Origin: CAZGKX01 sp964525945
GTDB lineage: Bacteria > Pseudomonadota > Gammaproteobacteria > Legionellales > Legionellaceae
DNA length: 10,706 nucleotides
Direction: 5' to 3'
NCBI GenBank assembly: GCA_964525945.1
Contig: CAZGKX010000070.1
Location: 1-10,706 of the forward strand
The notes under the pieces were generated by a model. The model was not told the DNA's origin and did not search any database. It saw nothing but the letters and a program-made list of their open reading frames with translations. Positions within the stretch are counted from its first letter, which is position 1. Each line of letters begins with the position of its first letter. The position numbers and the translations under genes were made by a program. Shown here piece by piece: positions 1 to 6,834 of this stretch.

Positions 1-920
1 GATGCCAAAAGTGCTTTATTGTCTTCGGCCTCTTTGATGTCATCGCTTTTTTTGGAGTCAGTTTTTGTGGCGCGATACAGTTTGACAAACGCATCTTTTT
101 TGATTTGGGCAATCGGTGCCACGCCACCCGTTGCATAACGTATAAAATTGAGTGCATCTTGTAATTGACTACCCGCTAATAAACCATTTTCACCGCGTCC
201 TGCACTTACAGTGGGGGTGGCGGAATACAACAAGGGGGCAATCAGGGTATTGCCGTTAAGCTGATTGAGGTAGTTTTTACTGCTTATATCATTGTATATC
301 TCACCAACACTTGGTATTTTGTCCCCAAATACGTTCAACATCACTTTCGATTGGTAGAGGCAATTGTCTATCCAATCCCCTTTGCCGTCCATGCAAAATG
401 TATAATCAGGAGTGGCCATAATATTTAACACGGCTTGTGATACGGGATCTTTTTTGACGTCCGTTTGATCAATCAACGCCGTGCTACTGACTGTATCTGA
501 GGTGCCACCGTTGTTGGATGAGGAATAACTTGAAAAAGTTTTATTCGCCAATGCATTTAAAACACTGTAATCGCCTCCGTCCGCAGACTCTGCATCGCTG
601 GGGACAAAATCTTTAAAAATCGCATTGACAGGAATGGCTCCAAACATAGAAGATAACGCATAATATTCTAGATCGCCCACTGTGGGGCTTTGCAACAAGG
701 CTTGGGAGCTGGCGGGAGTTTGTGTCATGTCGACATCTTGGGTGACGTCAAAGCCTAAATAAACACCAAAATGTTTAAAATAATCCACAAGCGTTTTAAT
801 ATCAGCCGAGGGATCTGTCGTCGTTGCATTGGGATTGGGCGTGTATTCAGAGGCGATCGCAGAAAAAGGCAACAGCAACAACTTGGTGATCAATAGCACT
901 CCGTAAATATTCTTTCTCAT
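1..920 (-). CDS. icmX: IcmX, Dot/Icm T4BSS periplasmic protein (partial, C-terminus outside window)
   Basis: The leftward frame from ATG 920 stays open to the window edge, giving 306 codons without a stop; the C-terminus is missing. Residues 1-23 form a signal peptide (MRKN start, hydrophobic LLITKLLLLPF core, cleavage likely after AIAS), so the product is exported. The mature part is Ser/Thr/Asn-rich, with two cysteines (about C176 and C187) that could form a disulfide, and a GLLAGSQLQDALNFIRY stretch (about 247-262) that I recognise as typical of IcmX. IcmX is a soluble periplasmic protein required for Dot/Icm secretion in Legionella; its exact job is poorly defined. The start codon overlaps the icmW stop as ATGA, and a strong purine-rich ribosome site (AGGGAGAGGA) lies in the last icmW codons, so icmX is probably translated by coupling to icmW. 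The assignment rests on the protein features plus the icmW-icmX gene pair. Confidence 0.9.
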   Translation of the reverse strand, partial: MRKNIYGVLLITKLLLLPFSAIASEYTPNPNATTTDPSADIKTLVDYFKHFGVYLGFDVTQDVDMTQTPASSQALLQSPTVGDLEYYALSSMFGAIPVNAIFKDFVPSDAESADGGDYSVLNALANKTFSSYSSSNNGGTSDTVSSTALIDQTDVKKDPVSQAVLNIMATPDYTFCMDGKGDWIDNCLYQSKVMLNVFGDKIPSVGEIYNDISSKNYLNQLNGNTLIAPLLYSATPTVSAGRGENGLLAGSQLQDALNFIRYATGGVAPIAQIKKDAFVKLYRATKTDSKKSDDIKEAEDNKALLA

Positions 921-1372
921 TCCTCTCCCTCCAGTGAGCGTTCTACTAGCTTAAGTCGGTATTCAGAAAACGCTCGTGCTAACAACCGCAAACGCTCGAA
1001 TACAATATTTCGTTTAAGAAAAAAACCTGCAGGATCGTAGCTTGAAGTGCTTGTTTCTTCTGCATGGATTAAAATTTTCGAAGCACTGCCCGGGTGCACC
1101 ATATCAATGGCCTGCAAAAGGCGAAGGCCGCGCCCTGATTTGATGTTGCCCACCAAACGAATAAACAATTCTTCATGGCCCAGTTGGCCAACATCAATCG
1201 ATTCAATGTCGTCCAATTCTTTTCCGAGTTTATCCAATGCCATTTCCAGTGATGGATCGCCATCAAGCGTCCAATCTTCTACACTTTCCAAGAACGTGAC
1301 AACGCGATAAATCATGGGATCAGCATAGCCGTGCCAATACTCTGCGGATGCGGGGTGACTTAGATCTGGCAT
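917..1372 (-). CDS. icmW: IcmW, Dot/Icm effector adaptor/chaperone
   Basis: The product is 151 residues, which as I recall is the length of Legionella IcmW. It is small, acidic and soluble, with no signal peptide or membrane segment. Segments such as DPMIYRV, ESVEDWTLDG, NIKSGRGLRLLQAID, VHPGSAS and DPAGFFLKRNIVFERLRLL match what I know of IcmW nearly word for word. In Legionella, IcmW pairs with IcmS in the cytoplasm. The IcmSW complex binds effectors and docks on the C-terminal tail of the coupling ATPase DotL, delivering substrates to the channel. No icmS lies in this window. The gene is first in a leftward pair with icmX and is divergent from icmV-dotA. The ribosome site is weak: the ATG follows an A-rich tract that is part of a 10-bp direct repeat. 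A second ATG 11 bases upstream (1381-1383) is out of frame and would encode only seven codons. Confidence 0.97.
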   Translation of the reverse strand: MPDLSHPASAEYWHGYADPMIYRVVTFLESVEDWTLDGDPSLEMALDKLGKELDDIESIDVGQLGHEELFIRLVGNIKSGRGLRLLQAIDMVHPGSASKILIHAEETSTSSYDPAGFFLKRNIVFERLRLLARAFSEYRLKLVERSLEGEE

Positions 1373-1475
1373 TTTTTACTCATTTTTTACGGTTAAGAAA
1401 TTGGTAAAATATAACTTTACTCTCTATCATCATATATTATGGAAACTAAATGTCTATCTGAATTTAAGAAAACCT
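1373..1475. promoter_or_regulatory. Divergent icmW / icmV promoter region
   Basis: This AT-rich spacer of about 100 bp separates the divergent icmW and icmV starts and must hold both promoters if each operon is transcribed from here. For icmV the best sigma70-like pair I see is TTGGTA (1401-1406) and TATCAT (1425-1430), with an 18-bp spacer, which would leave a leader of about 40 nt. TATATT/TATTAT at 1433-1440 is an alternative -10. For icmW, a TATATT on the minus strand (1413 down to 1408) could be a -10 but has no convincing -35. The promoter calls are by eye and weak individually; the region's role is inferred from gene layout. Confidence 0.5.
1375..1390 (-). promoter_or_regulatory. Putative CpxR box (GTAAA-N6-GTAAA)
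   Basis: The minus strand reads GTAAA AAATGA GTAAA, a perfect direct repeat at 11-bp spacing. It matches the CpxR recognition pattern (GTAAA, spacer, GTAAA), and CpxR is reported to regulate icm/dot promoters, including icmV-dotA and icmW-icmX, in Legionella. The box ends two bases before the icmW ATG, so bound protein would block rather than activate icmW. Relative to the suggested icmV promoter its centre is near -54, a reasonable activator position. The A-rich context raises the odds of chance occurrence. Confidence 0.4.
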
Positions 1476-1964
1476 ATGACAAATAAATCAGATCCTCAAA
1501 ACGGTTCTCGTCGAGCCAAAGCCGTTAAAAAAATATTTAACGTGCGAAGCTGGAGTGACTGGGATAGAACCAGTGCTTCGATCGGTTATTTAAAAGACAC
1601 CATTCGAAAGCTTTTTGTGATTGAAAAAAGAAATGGGCCAACAGGATCGCAATCCTTTGAAAATGCCATGGTTGAATTAAATCTCAGTGCTGACGAGTTG
1701 TTAGAAAAACAACGAGGATTATGGCGATTAGCCGTCTCAATGGTGTGCATTGCTGTCCTTCTATTTTTTTATGCTATCTACCAAATGATATTCGGTAGCT
1801 TCTTGGGTTTACTGCTTAGCCTCGTTTTGGNNNNNNNNNNGGTGGGGCTCACTCTCGTTTTGGGGTTTAAATACCATTTTTGGTATTTCCAGATCAAACA
1901 ACGCAAGTTAGGTTGTACCTTGCATGAATGGTTTTTTGTTGGGGTGTTGGGGAGAAAGCCATGA
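1476..1964 (+). CDS. icmV: IcmV, Dot/Icm inner-membrane protein (contains a 10-N assembly gap)
   Basis: From ATG 1476 the product is 162 residues. The frame is open from TTG 1401, but the upstream 25 residues look like translated leader, and the protein from MTNKSDPQ onward starts like the family: a basic stretch, then FNVRSWSDWDRT (21-32). Two hydrophobic segments (about 84-106 and 107-131) are separated by a very short turn, forming a membrane hairpin. It is followed by the basic tail FKYHFWYFQIKQRKLGC, which I recognise as characteristic of IcmV. IcmV is an inner-membrane Dot/Icm protein needed for secretion; its precise function is not known. Ten Ns (1831-1840) hide residues 119-122 in the second membrane segment, but the frame is kept across them. 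The stop overlaps the dotA start as ATGA, so the two are probably translationally coupled, as in the icmV-dotA operon of Legionella. Confidence 0.95.
   Translation: MTNKSDPQNGSRRAKAVKKIFNVRSWSDWDRTSASIGYLKDTIRKLFVIEKRNGPTGSQSFENAMVELNLSADELLEKQRGLWRLAVSMVCIAVLLFFYAIYQMIFGSFLGLLLSLVLXXXXVGLTLVLGFKYHFWYFQIKQRKLGCTLHEWFFVGVLGRKP
1831..1840. other. Assembly gap (10 N) inside icmV
   Basis: Ten undetermined bases. The flanks share the 10-mer CTCGTTTTGG, at 1821-1830 directly before the gap and at 1854-1863 after it. The icmV frame continues correctly across the Ns, so the gap size is either right or correct modulo three. Confidence 0.99.
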
Positions 1965-4711
1965 AAAAATATTGGTTTGCTTTGTTTTTTCTGTTTTTTC
2001 CTTTACTGGCCCAGGCATCGAGCTCGATGACTTTTGCGCCCCCTCCTTCTGATGTGTCGGTTATTTTTTTAGGCAATATTTTTGGGATTGTCGATGGTGT
2101 TTTGCACGGCACTGGTAGCCAGATCATGGGTGCTATGTTTGGCGTTTTCAATGCAGCAGTGCTCGCATTAGGTGGCATTGTCATTATGTATACCTTGATT
2201 GTGGGTACCATGAACACGGCCCATGAAGGACAAATGCTCGGTCAAAAATGGTCTTCGATTTGGATTCCTGTGCGTTCGACCATCGGCTTGGCTTTGTTGA
2301 TTCCCAAAGCTTCGGGCTATTGCTTGATGCAAATCATGATCATGTGGATTGTGGTGCAGGGCGTGGGTGCGGCTGATAAAATTTGGGAAACTGCTTTGGA
2401 TTATTTGAACCGAGGCGGCGTCATTATTCAAGCCAATATGAAAGCGGATACATCTTTGCAAGCCGGTTCAAATGATATTGCCTCGGGCGCGAGTGTTATT
2501 CTCAACGCTCAAGTGTGCATGGCTGGTTTGCAAAAACAACTTGAAACACAACGCACCAATTCCCTCAATGAACGCGATGAAGATAAATCAGGACAATGCC
2601 AAGATCCCGAGCCTGGCAGTGACATGGAAAAATTTTGCAACACTTCACCGCCTGATTTGATCAATTCGGTGAACATTGTTGCCGTTCAAAATCAAAATCC
2701 GGCACAAGATCCTATGACTGTGCAAATGCCCAATGTTGATCCCGGTTCCGTTTATGCGCACTTAAATGGCGTGTGTGGCACATTAAGTTGGAGGCCGATT
2801 CCAACAGGTGATTTAAATACCTCAACTGCACCAACCGGAGTTACCTCCTCTGATTTAGGCCAGGCATCGATGTCCAGAGCCATTGCTTTACAACAAATGT
2901 ACATGGACTTATCCAACGTTGCTCGCAGCATGGTGCTCAATGACCCGCAAATAAACACCAGCGCCGATTCTACCACCCCTTTTTCCCCCATTGCCAATGA
3001 ACAATTTGGGGTAGCTTTTCTATCGACCGGTTACCCTTGCCAGGGATGGGATGAAAAATGCACCCGCTGGGGACCCGATCCATCCAGTCAGAGTGCACCT
3101 TTATTCAATGGCACCGAATTTCAAGGGGCCATTGCAGATTATAACGGTATTATGCTACCCACGTTAAGGTTAATCAACGAATCTAAAGTACAAAAAGGTA
3201 AATATGATACGCGCGCATTTATCGAAACGGCCAAATCCAATGGCTGGATGATGGCGGGAAGTTATTTTTTTAATTTGGTATGGCTGAATGGCAACGCTGC
3301 AACGTCAAATGCCGATCAGACTGATTCAAACGCGGGATTAGGTGCCAGTTCGTTTGATCCAAGTGGCTTAACCTCTTCTTTTGACACCAGCGGCAATTGC
3401 AGCGGCACGTATAAAGTGTTATGTAATATGTTTGATGGTGATCCAAAAAAAGTACAAGCGGTTGAAACTTTAATCGATGGCTTAACGATTTTAAATTCAC
3501 CCCTATCATCACCAAACGTTATCCCCACCTCCACTCATCTACCCAAAACGGGCGTAGAGTCTTCGACGTCTTATGGATTTATTAACAATTCGGTCATGGT
3601 GCGGTTACCGGATCAACCTGGCGTAACACCACCCAAAATCGACATTAAAATGGATGTCAAACCGTCCCCAAACATTGTTAAATTTAAATCAAAACACTTT
3701 AATAAAAGCAGTGTTCCTGGACTGATCGCAAGCTATATGTACAACACCATATTTCTATATATTGTTAATATATTCCTGGGGTATGTACAAGAGTATTTTC
3801 TAACCATTGTTTATCAATTTATTTCAGTTCCAATCGAAGGGATCGGAGATATATTTGAAAAAGGTGTGGCGATTATTCAAGAGCCAGGGGTTAACCCCGT
3901 GATTGCATTGGCAAAAATGGGGACAAGTTACATCAACTTCTCCATGGACTTATGGGTACAATTGTTGGCATACACGTATTTGCTCTCCTATTTAAAACTC
4001 GAAGCCTTGCTGGCCTTGCTTTTGCCTTTGTTGTTCAGTTGGTTGGGTATCATGGTCGGGATAGGCTTTATCACCGCGTACTATATACCGTTTTTACCTT
4101 ATATGATTTTTACCTTTGGCACCATCGCGTGGCTCATGGCCGTTATCGAATCGATGGTGGCGGGGCCTATCGTAGCCCTGGGTATAACGCATCCGGAAGG
4201 CGATGGCGCTTTAGGTAAAGGTGAGCAGGCGCTGATGATCTTAATGAATGTGTTTTTACGCCCGGCCATGATGATCATTGGCTACATTTCTGGGATAGCG
4301 CTCTGTTATGTGAGTGTCTGGATCATTAACACAGGGTTTACCAACGTGACGCAATTCATGACCGGCAAGGCCGGTGAAAGCGCAGGTTATATTAACTGGG
4401 CGAGTGCTTATGCAGGGTTCTTTTGCATTCTCATTTATACAATGTTGTACCTTACCGTGGTGGAAAAAGCATTTACCATGATTTATGTGTTGCCGGATAA
4501 AGTGTTGCGATGGATAGGTGGGCAGCAGGAAACATTGGGTGCAGATACCGCACAATGGGGTCAGGAAGTCAAAGGTCAGGTTAAAGAGGGTGGCGATAAG
4601 ACTGCGGGAGCAGGTGCACAGCAATCGAAGATCCTGTCTGCCGAAACAGAAAAACAACTTGCCAAAGTTGGCATCACCAAAACAAAAACACCAGAGGTCA
4701 AAGTGGACTAG
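1961..4711 (+). CDS. dotA: DotA, polytopic inner-membrane protein of the Dot/Icm system
   Basis: The product is 916 residues from ATG 1961, chosen because it overlaps the icmV stop (ATGA), has a GGGGAG ribosome site six bases upstream, and opens with a signal peptide (MKKYW, then a Phe/Leu-rich core, LAQASS at about 16-21). Membrane segments follow at about 62-83 and 106-135. A large Ser/Thr/Asn-rich and Cys-containing domain (about 140-585) is presumably periplasmic. A membrane cluster follows at about 590-620, 660-740, 760-790 and 815-835, then a hydrophilic, Lys-rich cytoplasmic tail. The AGPIVALGITHPEG stretch (734-747) is a conserved DotA/TraY-type signature. DotA of Legionella is about 1,050 residues with eight membrane segments and is essential for secretion; this one is shorter, mostly in the soluble domain. 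It is the second gene of icmV-dotA and ends just before a strong hairpin terminator. Confidence 0.97.
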   Translation: MKKYWFALFFLFFPLLAQASSSMTFAPPPSDVSVIFLGNIFGIVDGVLHGTGSQIMGAMFGVFNAAVLALGGIVIMYTLIVGTMNTAHEGQMLGQKWSSIWIPVRSTIGLALLIPKASGYCLMQIMIMWIVVQGVGAADKIWETALDYLNRGGVIIQANMKADTSLQAGSNDIASGASVILNAQVCMAGLQKQLETQRTNSLNERDEDKSGQCQDPEPGSDMEKFCNTSPPDLINSVNIVAVQNQNPAQDPMTVQMPNVDPGSVYAHLNGVCGTLSWRPIPTGDLNTSTAPTGVTSSDLGQASMSRAIALQQMYMDLSNVARSMVLNDPQINTSADSTTPFSPIANEQFGVAFLSTGYPCQGWDEKCTRWGPDPSSQSAPLFNGTEFQGAIADYNGIMLPTLRLINESKVQKGKYDTRAFIETAKSNGWMMAGSYFFNLVWLNGNAATSNADQTDSNAGLGASSFDPSGLTSSFDTSGNCSGTYKVLCNMFDGDPKKVQAVETLIDGLTILNSPLSSPNVIPTSTHLPKTGVESSTSYGFINNSVMVRLPDQPGVTPPKIDIKMDVKPSPNIVKFKSKHFNKSSVPGLIASYMYNTIFLYIVNIFLGYVQEYFLTIVYQFISVPIEGIGDIFEKGVAIIQEPGVNPVIALAKMGTSYINFSMDLWVQLLAYTYLLSYLKLEALLALLLPLLFSWLGIMVGIGFITAYYIPFLPYMIFTFGTIAWLMAVIESMVAGPIVALGITHPEGDGALGKGEQALMILMNVFLRPAMMIIGYISGIALCYVSVWIINTGFTNVTQFMTGKAGESAGYINWASAYAGFFCILIYTMLYLTVVEKAFTMIYVLPDKVLRWIGGQQETLGADTAQWGQEVKGQVKEGGDKTAGAGAQQSKILSAETEKQLAKVGITKTKTPEVKVD

Positions 4712-4725
4712 AAGCTTTCGCTTTT

Positions 4726-4754
4726 GCCGACGGCGCCCTTGTGCGCCGTCGGCA
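4726..4754 (+). terminator. Hairpin terminator between convergent dotA and dotB
   Basis: A perfect 11-bp GC-rich inverted repeat, GCCGACGGCGC (4726-4736) and GCGCCGTCGGC (4743-4753), has a 6-nt loop; an extra T-A pair makes 12 bp. On the plus strand it is followed by ATTTCTCC, a short, imperfect U-tract, and lies 14 bp after the dotA stop. On the minus strand no T-run follows, so for dotB, which ends 31 bp away, it would act only as a blocking or RNA-protecting hairpin. Confidence 0.8.
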
Positions 4755-4784
4755 TTTCTCCATCGAGCATTGCCTACTGAGACC

Positions 4785-5918
4785 TTATGGGTGTTGTTTA
4801 GTGCCGGCAATAATTAATTTATAGATGCGTTCGCTGATAATACCTTGATCAAATTTGTCTTTGGCATCTAAAGTCATGAGCTGCCCACGTTGGCGGACCA
4901 ATTTGCGAGTGGTGGTGGTGACTTCATTGGGATCACTTTCCAGCAAAATATCGCGTGCTTCTTCGTCAAACACCAAATATTCCCGTAATGCCACGCGTTT
5001 ACCATCGACCGTAGGCACCAGTTTTTGCCAAATACATAATCGAATGGTTTCTAAAATATCAATCGTCCGACCCAGTCGCTCTTCGCCAGCAAAAGAGGTG
5101 ACCAAGCGTCGCATGGTTTCAGCAACACCGGACGTGTGCAATGTGGTGTACACTGGGTGACCGGTTAATGCTGCTTCTAAGGCAGCACTGATCGTTTCTG
5201 CATCACGGCACTCACCGACCATGATCAATCGAGGTTTTCTTCGCAGGGCATTACGAACACCCTCTGCAAAACTTGGTAGATGCCTAGGGATTTCTGATTG
5301 ACTGACAATGGACGAAATGGTTTCAATTTCATCATAGACAAATTCGATCGGAGCTTCATAGGTCAGCACTTTGCGATTGGAGTCTTCTTTTTCAATTAAA
5401 TCCCGAATGATCGATGCCAATAATGTTGATTTACCAGAACCTGTCGCGCCAGTTATAAAAACGATGCCTTCTTGCGGAGCGACCGCCTCCAGAATGTTTT
5501 CTGGCAACCCCATGGTTTCAAGTTTAGGCGGGGTGGTGGGAATCGTACGAAAAGTAAGTTGCATGCCGTCATGGCCTTCAACCAAGCAAGCCGTTGCATT
5601 CACCCGATATCGAAACCGCACGCCACGATTGGGTCTAAATTCATAATGGGTGTCAATGTCTTTACCCGACAAAAGTTGTGTGGTGGCATTCGGTCCGTAC
5701 ACGCTATTGATCAAATCACCCAATTCAGTGTTTGATAATGCGCGATTGGTGATACGCAACAACATGCCGTAGACTTCCATAAAAATAGGCTGACCTGTTT
5801 GAATGGTGATGTCTGATGCGTCGTGTTTTTGGGCATGCTCAAGCATTCTATCCATAAAGACTGGCGTAAAACGCGTGGGCTCATCCGGCATTAAATTAAT
5901 GTTCACAATATTATCCAA
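4785..5918 (-). CDS. dotB: DotB, hexameric secretion ATPase of the Dot/Icm system
   Basis: The product is 377 residues from TTG 5918, the same length I recall for Legionella DotB. It is a PilT/VirB11-type AAA+ ATPase with an N-terminal PAS-like domain (about 10-120) and a C-terminal RecA-like domain. Visible motifs are Walker A GATGSGKST (157-165), Asp box TYEAPIEF (186-193), Walker B LIMVGECRD (231-239) and His box TGHPVYTTLHT (252-262). DotB powers secretion, docking from the cytosol onto DotO at the base of the channel. The start is not an ATG. TTG 5918 overlaps the dotC stop by 8 bp and preserves family length; GTG 5906, with a weak GGA seven bases upstream, would give 373 residues; ATG 5891 (MPDEPTRFTPVF) would give 368. 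None has a good ribosome site, so translation may depend on ribosomes finishing dotC. It is last in the leftward dotD-dotC-dotB set and convergent with dotA. Confidence 0.97.
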   Translation of the reverse strand: MDNIVNINLMPDEPTRFTPVFMDRMLEHAQKHDASDITIQTGQPIFMEVYGMLLRITNRALSNTELGDLINSVYGPNATTQLLSGKDIDTHYEFRPNRGVRFRYRVNATACLVEGHDGMQLTFRTIPTTPPKLETMGLPENILEAVAPQEGIVFITGATGSGKSTLLASIIRDLIEKEDSNRKVLTYEAPIEFVYDEIETISSIVSQSEIPRHLPSFAEGVRNALRRKPRLIMVGECRDAETISAALEAALTGHPVYTTLHTSGVAETMRRLVTSFAGEERLGRTIDILETIRLCIWQKLVPTVDGKRVALREYLVFDEEARDILLESDPNEVTTTTRKLVRQRGQLMTLDAKDKFDQGIISERIYKLIIAGTKQHP

Positions 5919-6834
5919 TAGGCGTAATGATTGGCTGCCACGTTCGGCTCGTAATTGTAATTTTAGCCGCTTCTACTCGTTTTTCCATTTGATTAAATTG
6001 TTCCAATACATCTTCGTCTTTCGCAATGGCAGCACGCCATTCGTTGCTGTTGATATTGAGCGCGGGCAAAGCGGTAATTCTCAAGACCCTATCGTCAATG
6101 TGGATTTCGCCGCCATCGCCGGTAACACCTAAACTGGTGTTAGAAACATACGGGGGAGAAACCATATTCATGGCCAATAATTTGCGGTAAAGAATCATGC
6201 CGTTAAAATCTTCTTTGATGCGGGCAATGCTTTCTTCTAAAATGATGTTGGCTTGTTCAATCCCATTTTTCCAACCTTTTTCAACATAAAAACACCAAAT
6301 TTGCCGCTCTTGTTTGTTGGTCGGTAATAGGGTGATATTGGGGTATTCGGGTTTTTGATAATCCATCCATAAATACAAGCGCCAATTGGGCGGGGTTGTA
6401 ATAAAATGGGCTTGTTTTGCAACTTTATACATGCGGTCCGAGACTCGAATCGTTTGCATATCCGCCAAATTAAGGGTATTGCGCCCCTCCAGCAACACAG
6501 GGGGTAAAACATTGTTTTCTAAAACAAGGGCATTAAAATCATAAATGGCGTCTAAACTCCTGGTTTGTTTGACCAATTGATCATCAATAATTTTCGCACG
6601 CCACGCCAAACCTGATTGTGCTCCTAGGCTAAGGGCCGTTTCCTTCAATGCCATTTCTCGGATTTTTCCGCTGGAACTTGCTTGCCGTATATTTCTTTTT
6701 TTAACTTTTCCCATGGCTTGCAAACCAGCCAGAGAATCGGTATCGCCCACTTGTACATTGGTCGGCGCAGGGCCGCAAGCCACGATGAGGAAAGGCAAAC
6801 ATACAATGATAAGCTTACGAATATATATTGGCAT
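5911..6834 (-). CDS. dotC: DotC, outer-membrane lipoprotein of the Dot/Icm core complex
   Basis: From ATG 6834 the product is 307 residues. The frame extends upstream to a GTG at 6909, but the ATG is preferred because it places a proper lipoprotein signal at the very N-terminus: basic MPIYIRK, hydrophobic core, and lipobox IVAC with C20 as the lipidated residue. The body is soluble and shows family stretches such as DSLAGLQAM, KIREMALKETALS, LPPVLLEGRNTLNLAD, KQAHFITTPPNWR, LLAMNMVSPPYVS and IDDRVLRITALPALN. In Legionella, DotC is lipidated and works with DotD to insert and polymerise DotH in the outer membrane, forming the core ring. Its start lies inside the end of dotD (20-bp overlap) and its stop overlaps the dotB start by 8 bp, so the three genes look like one co-translated unit. 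The ribosome site is weak. Confidence 0.97.
   Translation of the reverse strand: MPIYIRKLIIVCLPFLIVACGPAPTNVQVGDTDSLAGLQAMGKVKKRNIRQASSSGKIREMALKETALSLGAQSGLAWRAKIIDDQLVKQTRSLDAIYDFNALVLENNVLPPVLLEGRNTLNLADMQTIRVSDRMYKVAKQAHFITTPPNWRLYLWMDYQKPEYPNITLLPTNKQERQIWCFYVEKGWKNGIEQANIILEESIARIKEDFNGMILYRKLLAMNMVSPPYVSNTSLGVTGDGGEIHIDDRVLRITALPALNINSNEWRAAIAKDEDVLEQFNQMEKRVEAAKITITSRTWQPIITPIG

Noticed and set aside
1392..1408. A second CpxR-like pair on the plus strand (GTTAA, 7-bp spacer, GTAAA)
   Set aside because: One half-site is mismatched and the spacing is off; it is not distinguishable from chance in AT-rich DNA.
1401..1475. An in-frame N-terminal extension of icmV from TTG 1401
   Set aside because: It would overlap the probable promoter, has no ribosome site, and its 25 residues do not look like the basic IcmV N-terminus that begins at ATG 1476.
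1373..1475. PmrA-type CTTAA repeats in the icmW-icmV and rsmD-dotD spacers
   Set aside because: I looked for paired CTTAA-like half-sites because PmrA controls dot/icm genes in relatives, but found no convincing pair.
4256..4810. A 184-codon minus-strand open frame across the end of dotA
   Set aside because: It is antisense to dotA, crosses the terminator hairpin, has a Cys/His-rich composition typical of a shadow frame, and matches no family I know.
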